A DNA stretch of 64,000 nt. Origin: Verrucomicrobiaceae bacterium. Lineage in GTDB: Bacteria; Verrucomicrobiota; Verrucomicrobiia; Verrucomicrobiales; Verrucomicrobiaceae. Position numbers and translations under genes: made by a program. Under the pieces are notes generated by a model. That model was not told the DNA's origin. It did no database searches and saw only the letters and a list, made by a program, of their open reading frames with translations. The stretch spans positions 41,925 to 105,924 of the forward strand of contig CANNQP010000010.1 in NCBI GenBank assembly GCA_947507875.1, written 5' to 3'. This document shows positions 60,864-64,000 of the stretch, piece after piece; the stretch's first letter is position 1; every line of letters starts with the position of its first letter.

Positions 60864-60932
60864 CGTTGCTGTCCGTTTCTCACGCGATTAGCACCCCCCC
60901 GTCCCCCCTACTCTTCATCCCGCTATCCATCC

Positions 60933-61862
60933 ATGAAAGGCATCCTCGTCCTGATCCTCGCTGCTGCTGTGGGCTACCTCTCGTATCAATACGTTTACCC
61001 CGTGCTGGCCACTTACGTGAAGTTTGAGAAAAAGAAGGCCGTCGCCGTCGCCCCCAAGCCAGAACCCGTCAAAAAGCCGGTCGTCGTGGTGGCACCACCT
61101 CCGATGCCGAAAGAAGAACCCAAGCCGGTCATGGAGGCACCTAAGCCCGCGCCTAAGCCCATGGTGGTCGAGGCTCCAAAGCCAGTGGTCGATCCCAACG
61201 CGTTTGTGCCTCCTCCCTTGCCCAGCATGGCGGATCTCACTCGTGGATGGACTGTCATTCCTCCGAATGCTTTCAAACCAGCCCGTCAGATCACCCTCAA
61301 GCGTGACCTAGAATTGAGCCTGCGCATGGGTGCCAACACGGCCAAAACTTCCGTCAAGGCCGGCGGCAAGATGTTCGCCGTGGGGCATGATAGCCATGGA
61401 TTGATCGTGGCCCCTTCACCAGAGTCTCCCATGCGTGGCGTGGTCGCTTTGGACGACACTGACTTGAAAGAGTCGCTGACTGCTTGGCACGAAAACTGGA
61501 AGGTGGGTGAATTGGCACGCCTGAAAAAGGCGCACGAATACCGTCTGGCCGCAGTTGAGGCAGCGAAAAACGCTCCTGTGGCGGCTAAGGCTGCCGCTGG
61601 CAATGACAAACCCACCCGAGACAAGGACGGAACCTATCCGTTGCTCGTCGCCAGCATGAAGTCAGGTCAGGTCACGGAAATCAAGCTAGATACCATCAAG
61701 GAGTGGGGAGAGCCCGTGCTCGAAGGTGACCTCTGGAAGGTCAACGTGAAGTATGAAACCATGACCATGTTCGGCAAATTCGACACGGAGGCCCAGGCCC
61801 AGATCAAGAATGGTGTTGTCCAGCAATGGATTTACACGGGTTCGGGTGAGGTGGTGCCGTAA
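60933..61862 (+). CDS. Membrane-anchored protein with Pro/Lys/Val-rich linker, function unknown
   Basis: The 309-residue product has an N-terminal hydrophobic anchor (ILVLILAAAVGYLSYQYVY), then a linker (residues about 35-95) of repeated Pro-Lys/Glu-Pro units (KPEPVKKPV, EAPKPAPKP, EAPKPVVDP), and a C-terminal domain of about 210 residues that I do not recognise. The linker resembles TonB-like periplasm-spanning segments, but a TonB C-terminal domain is not apparent. It lies 69 bases after the DsbD-like gene on the same strand. Confidence 0.75.
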   Translation: MKGILVLILAAAVGYLSYQYVYPVLATYVKFEKKKAVAVAPKPEPVKKPVVVVAPPPMPKEEPKPVMEAPKPAPKPMVVEAPKPVVDPNAFVPPPLPSMADLTRGWTVIPPNAFKPARQITLKRDLELSLRMGANTAKTSVKAGGKMFAVGHDSHGLIVAPSPESPMRGVVALDDTDLKESLTAWHENWKVGELARLKKAHEYRLAAVEAAKNAPVAAKAAAGNDKPTRDKDGTYPLLVASMKSGQVTEIKLDTIKEWGEPVLEGDLWKVNVKYETMTMFGKFDTEAQAQIKNGVVQQWIYTGSGEVVP

Positions 61863-61953
61863 GCCCTACGTCTATCTTGGAGCTTGCCTGCAAAGCGAAA
61901 TTCAAAATGAGACGCTTGCCGTAAGGTAAGGGGAGCTCAGTATTGCTTGGGCA

Positions 61954-62748
61954 TCACGTGGGGAGCTCCCAGCTCAATTCCAGGCCATCATAGGCAATCC
62001 GCACGTCTGCGGGTAGCTTGGGTTCTTCCCGTGCGTGCAGAATTTCGCACTGAAGGTGGGTGAAGTAGGTCCGGCGAGGACGCACCTGCTCATGTAGGGT
62101 CAGCGCCTCGGCAAAGTTCATGTGTGTGGTGTGCTCGGTGTGCCTCAAGGCATCCAAGATCAGCGTGTCCACCCCTTTCAGAGCGTCCAGGCTTTCGGGC
62201 AGGAGCACTTTCGCATCGGGGATGTAGGCACACAGTTTCCGACCATGGCGCGAAAAAAGGTAGCCAATGCATTCCACCTTGCCGTGCAGCACGGGGAGCG
62301 GTGTGACTAGCGTTTCACCCAGGTGAAAGGAGCCGTGGATGGGTTTCGGGAACGGCTTCAGGTAGCCCCGGTAGCGATTCTCGCCGTTGAAGGCATAGAA
62401 AAACATGCGTTCCAGCACGGCTAGGCAAGAGGGCAGGGCATACACGGGCATGAAGGCCTCGGCGGGAATCGTGAAGCGACGCAGTTCATCGAATCCCGTC
62501 ACGTGATCCATGTGTGGATGGGTGAACAGTGCGGCATCCAGGTGCCGCACACCCGCCCTGAGGCACTGGCTGCGAAAGTCAGGGCCTGTGTCCACCACCC
62601 AGGCCATCTCTGGCGTGCGCATCCACACGCTGGAGCGCATTCGATTGTCCCTCGGGTCAGTGCTCCGGCACGTCTCGCAATCGCAACCAATCATCGGCAC
62701 CCCCACCGAGGTGCCGGTGCCGAGAAAGGTGAGCGTGAGATCCGCCAT
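61954..62748 (-). CDS. PhnP-like metallo-beta-lactamase-fold hydrolase
   Basis: The 264-residue product has the HxHxDH motif in FTHPHMDHVTGFDE (His77, His79, Asp81, His82). A Cys-rich zinc site is near the N-terminus (GCDCETC, Cys22, 24, 27), as in PhnP (cyclic phosphodiesterase) and related COG1235 enzymes. Later ligands lie in VLHGKVECIGY and DALRHTEHTTH, and YFTHLQCEI. The substrate is unknown; no phn genes are near. Start ATG at 62748. It follows valS on the same strand after 22 bases. Confidence 0.88.
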   Translation of the reverse strand: MADLTLTFLGTGTSVGVPMIGCDCETCRSTDPRDNRMRSSVWMRTPEMAWVVDTGPDFRSQCLRAGVRHLDAALFTHPHMDHVTGFDELRRFTIPAEAFMPVYALPSCLAVLERMFFYAFNGENRYRGYLKPFPKPIHGSFHLGETLVTPLPVLHGKVECIGYLFSRHGRKLCAYIPDAKVLLPESLDALKGVDTLILDALRHTEHTTHMNFAEALTLHEQVRPRRTYFTHLQCEILHAREEPKLPADVRIAYDGLELSWELPT

Positions 62749-62770
62749 GGTGCCTCGCAGGAAACGAGTG

Positions 62771-64000
62771 TCAGCCCAGGGCGGCTAGCATTTCTTTCAG
62801 TTTCGCAGCCTTCTCCTGCCAGTCCGTCTCGCGTTGCTTGTGCTCATCGAGCACCTTTTGCGGGACCTTCGAGGTGAAGTTTTCGTCCGCCAGCTTAGCA
62901 CGCACCTTTTCTAACTCGCCCATCACCTTGGTCAGCTCTTTGGAAACCCGAGTGCGCTCGGCTTCGACGTCGATCAGGCCATCGAGGGGCAGGAAGATCG
63001 TGCCCAGTGGGGTGAGAGCGCTCGGAGTGCCTTTCGTGGGCGAGAACTCGGCATCGACTTCCAGCGGTTCTGCATTCAGCAGGATTCGCAGGACCTCGAC
63101 CTCGTGCGCGGGCAGTTCTTGGTTGGGCTTCAGGACAAAGCGAACTCTCTTGTTGATGTTGAAGGTGCTCTTCAAGCCGCGGCCCAGGACCACCGTCTCG
63201 TATTTGTCGTTCGCGGCCTTTTCGTCCTCGGGAAGGATGCCGAAGTGGGCGAGTTCATCCGCATCGAGCGGCTTCGGCCACGGGGCGAACATGATGCTCT
63301 TGCCGCCCTGATTTTCGGGAAGGTCGGCGTTGAAACCCATGCCGTGCCACAGCTCCTCGGTGATGAAGGGCAGGAAGGGATGGAAGAGACGCAGCGTGTG
63401 GCCGAGCACGAAGTCGATGACGGCGAGGGTGTTCGCTTTGCGCTTCTCGTCGGTGCCTTGGAGGACGGCTTTGGAGGCCTCGACATACCAGTCGCAATAC
63501 TCGCTCCAGAAGAAGCGGTAGAGCGTGGCGGTGGCGTCGCTGAAGCGGTATTCTTCAAGCGCGGTGCTGACTTCGGCGATGGCGGTGTTGAGGCGCAGGA
63601 GGATCCATTTGTCGTCGCTGCTGAGCAGCGCGGCGCTGATCTCGGTCTCGGTGGCGCCGCCCTGCATCTGGCGGAAGCGCGCGGCGTTCCAGAGCTTGGT
63701 GCAGAAGTTGCGGCCGAGCTCGACGTTCTTTTCGTCGAAGCAGATGTCCTGACCCAGCGGCGCACTGCGCATGATGCCGAAGCGCAACGCATCGGCGCTG
63801 TAGCTCGCGATGAGCTCCAGCGGATCGGGCGAATTGCCGAGCGATTTGGACATCTTGCGGCCCTGCTTGTCGCGGATGATGCCGGTGAAATAGACGTTCT
63901 TGAACGGCAGCTCGCCCATCCACTCGAAGCCCGCCATGATCATGCGGGCGACCCAGAAGAAGATGATGTCCGGCCCCGTGACGAGATCGGTCGTCGGGTA
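62771..64000 (-). CDS. valS: Valyl-tRNA synthetase, C-terminal part (runs off right edge)
   Basis: The visible 409 codons are the C-terminal part of a class I synthetase. The ATP-binding signature is GRKMSKSLGNSPDPLEL. The upstream frame is open to the window edge (TDLVTGPDIIFFWVARMIMAG), which is the ValRS TGxDIIFFWVARM motif. The anticodon-binding domain follows (VLGHTLRLFHPFLPFITEELW), and a C-terminal coiled coil (TRVSKELTKVMGELEKVRAKLADENF) is the ValRS tRNA arm. The start lies outside the window. Confidence 0.95.
   Translation of the reverse strand, partial: YPTTDLVTGPDIIFFWVARMIMAGFEWMGELPFKNVYFTGIIRDKQGRKMSKSLGNSPDPLELIASYSADALRFGIMRSAPLGQDICFDEKNVELGRNFCTKLWNAARFRQMQGGATETEISAALLSSDDKWILLRLNTAIAEVSTALEEYRFSDATATLYRFFWSEYCDWYVEASKAVLQGTDEKRKANTLAVIDFVLGHTLRLFHPFLPFITEELWHGMGFNADLPENQGGKSIMFAPWPKPLDADELAHFGILPEDEKAANDKYETVVLGRGLKSTFNINKRVRFVLKPNQELPAHEVEVLRILLNAEPLEVDAEFSPTKGTPSALTPLGTIFLPLDGLIDVEAERTRVSKELTKVMGELEKVRAKLADENFTSKVPQKVLDEHKQRETDWQEKAAKLKEMLAALG

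Noticed and set aside
1..64000. CRISPR array, prophage or integron
   Set aside because: No regularly spaced direct repeats, phage structural genes or integrase were seen; the only repeated units are REPINs and one in-frame tandem repeat.

Overview
The window looks like chromosomal DNA from a Gram-negative, moderately GC-rich member of the Verrucomicrobiota (Verrucomicrobiaceae/Prosthecobacter-like). This placement is inferred from gene content, not from a search. The signs are a two-domain DUF1080 protein, a Tat-exported DUF1501 protein, a ThuA-like secreted protein, a planctomycete-type cytochrome c fused to WD40 repeats and a very long coiled coil, a GTG/TTG-tolerant start style, and an outer-membrane lipid system (Mla, LolA-like). 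Coding density is high and genes lie on both strands in short operons. No prophage, integron or CRISPR array was seen. The only mobile-type locus is a RAYT transposase gene flanked by REPIN-like repeats.

Layout. 1-2.8 kb: the N-terminal part of an FAD oxidoreductase gene that runs off the left edge, divergent from recD2. 2.9-4.8 kb: a compact arsenic-type operon (arsR, a DUF6428 gene, an aquaporin channel gene, thioredoxin-type arsC). 4.9-13 kb: an ECF sigma factor, DUF1080, a type IV pilus/type II secretion ATPase, DUF4112, a sodium:amino-acid symporter, PolX. 13-20.7 kb: tRNA-Val, an unusual eukaryotic-type hisA, tRNA-Gln, glycerate kinase, a CcoI-like copper P-type ATPase, a K+-independent H+-pyrophosphatase, a methyltransferase. 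20.9-27 kb: AI-2E-type permease, a structured intergenic region, a Tat-exported sugar isomerase-like protein, OpcA-like protein, a large secreted protein, a small tyrosine phosphatase. 27.1-29.5 kb: REPIN, RAYT transposase, REPIN, then gpmI.

29.6-36.8 kb: ruvC, DoxX-like, SLBB lipoprotein, hydroxyacid dehydrogenase, glycosyltransferase, hprK-ptsH, LolA-like, thiE. 36.9-43.6 kb: DUF1501, aminopeptidase P, then a tightly coupled mlaE-F-D-C-A-DUF423 operon read leftwards. 43.9-51 kb: AraC regulator, TspO, a YafK/DpaA-type enzyme, MFS transporter, ThuA-like and propeller-like secreted proteins, galU. 51-56 kb: DUF167, dxs and xseB (coupled), rsfS with a histone-H1-like tail, a second AraC regulator, and a glycine-rich RRM protein. 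56-64 kb: the 1227-residue cytochrome/WD40/coiled-coil protein, a DsbD-alpha-like protein, a proline-rich anchored protein, a PhnP-like hydrolase, and the C-terminal part of valS running off the right edge.

The most interesting candidate is the arsenic-type operon. Its first three products (regulator, DUF6428 protein, channel) all end in clustered vicinal cysteines, a shared feature that suggests a common thiol-based arsenite-handling mechanism. Other points worth a second look are the REPIN/RAYT locus, the heme-WD40-coiled-coil giant, the H1-like tail on RsfS, the orphan eukaryotic-type HisA, and an intergenic region with a large hairpin and a possible 65-residue exported peptide. All functional calls come from reading motifs by eye; no database search was run.
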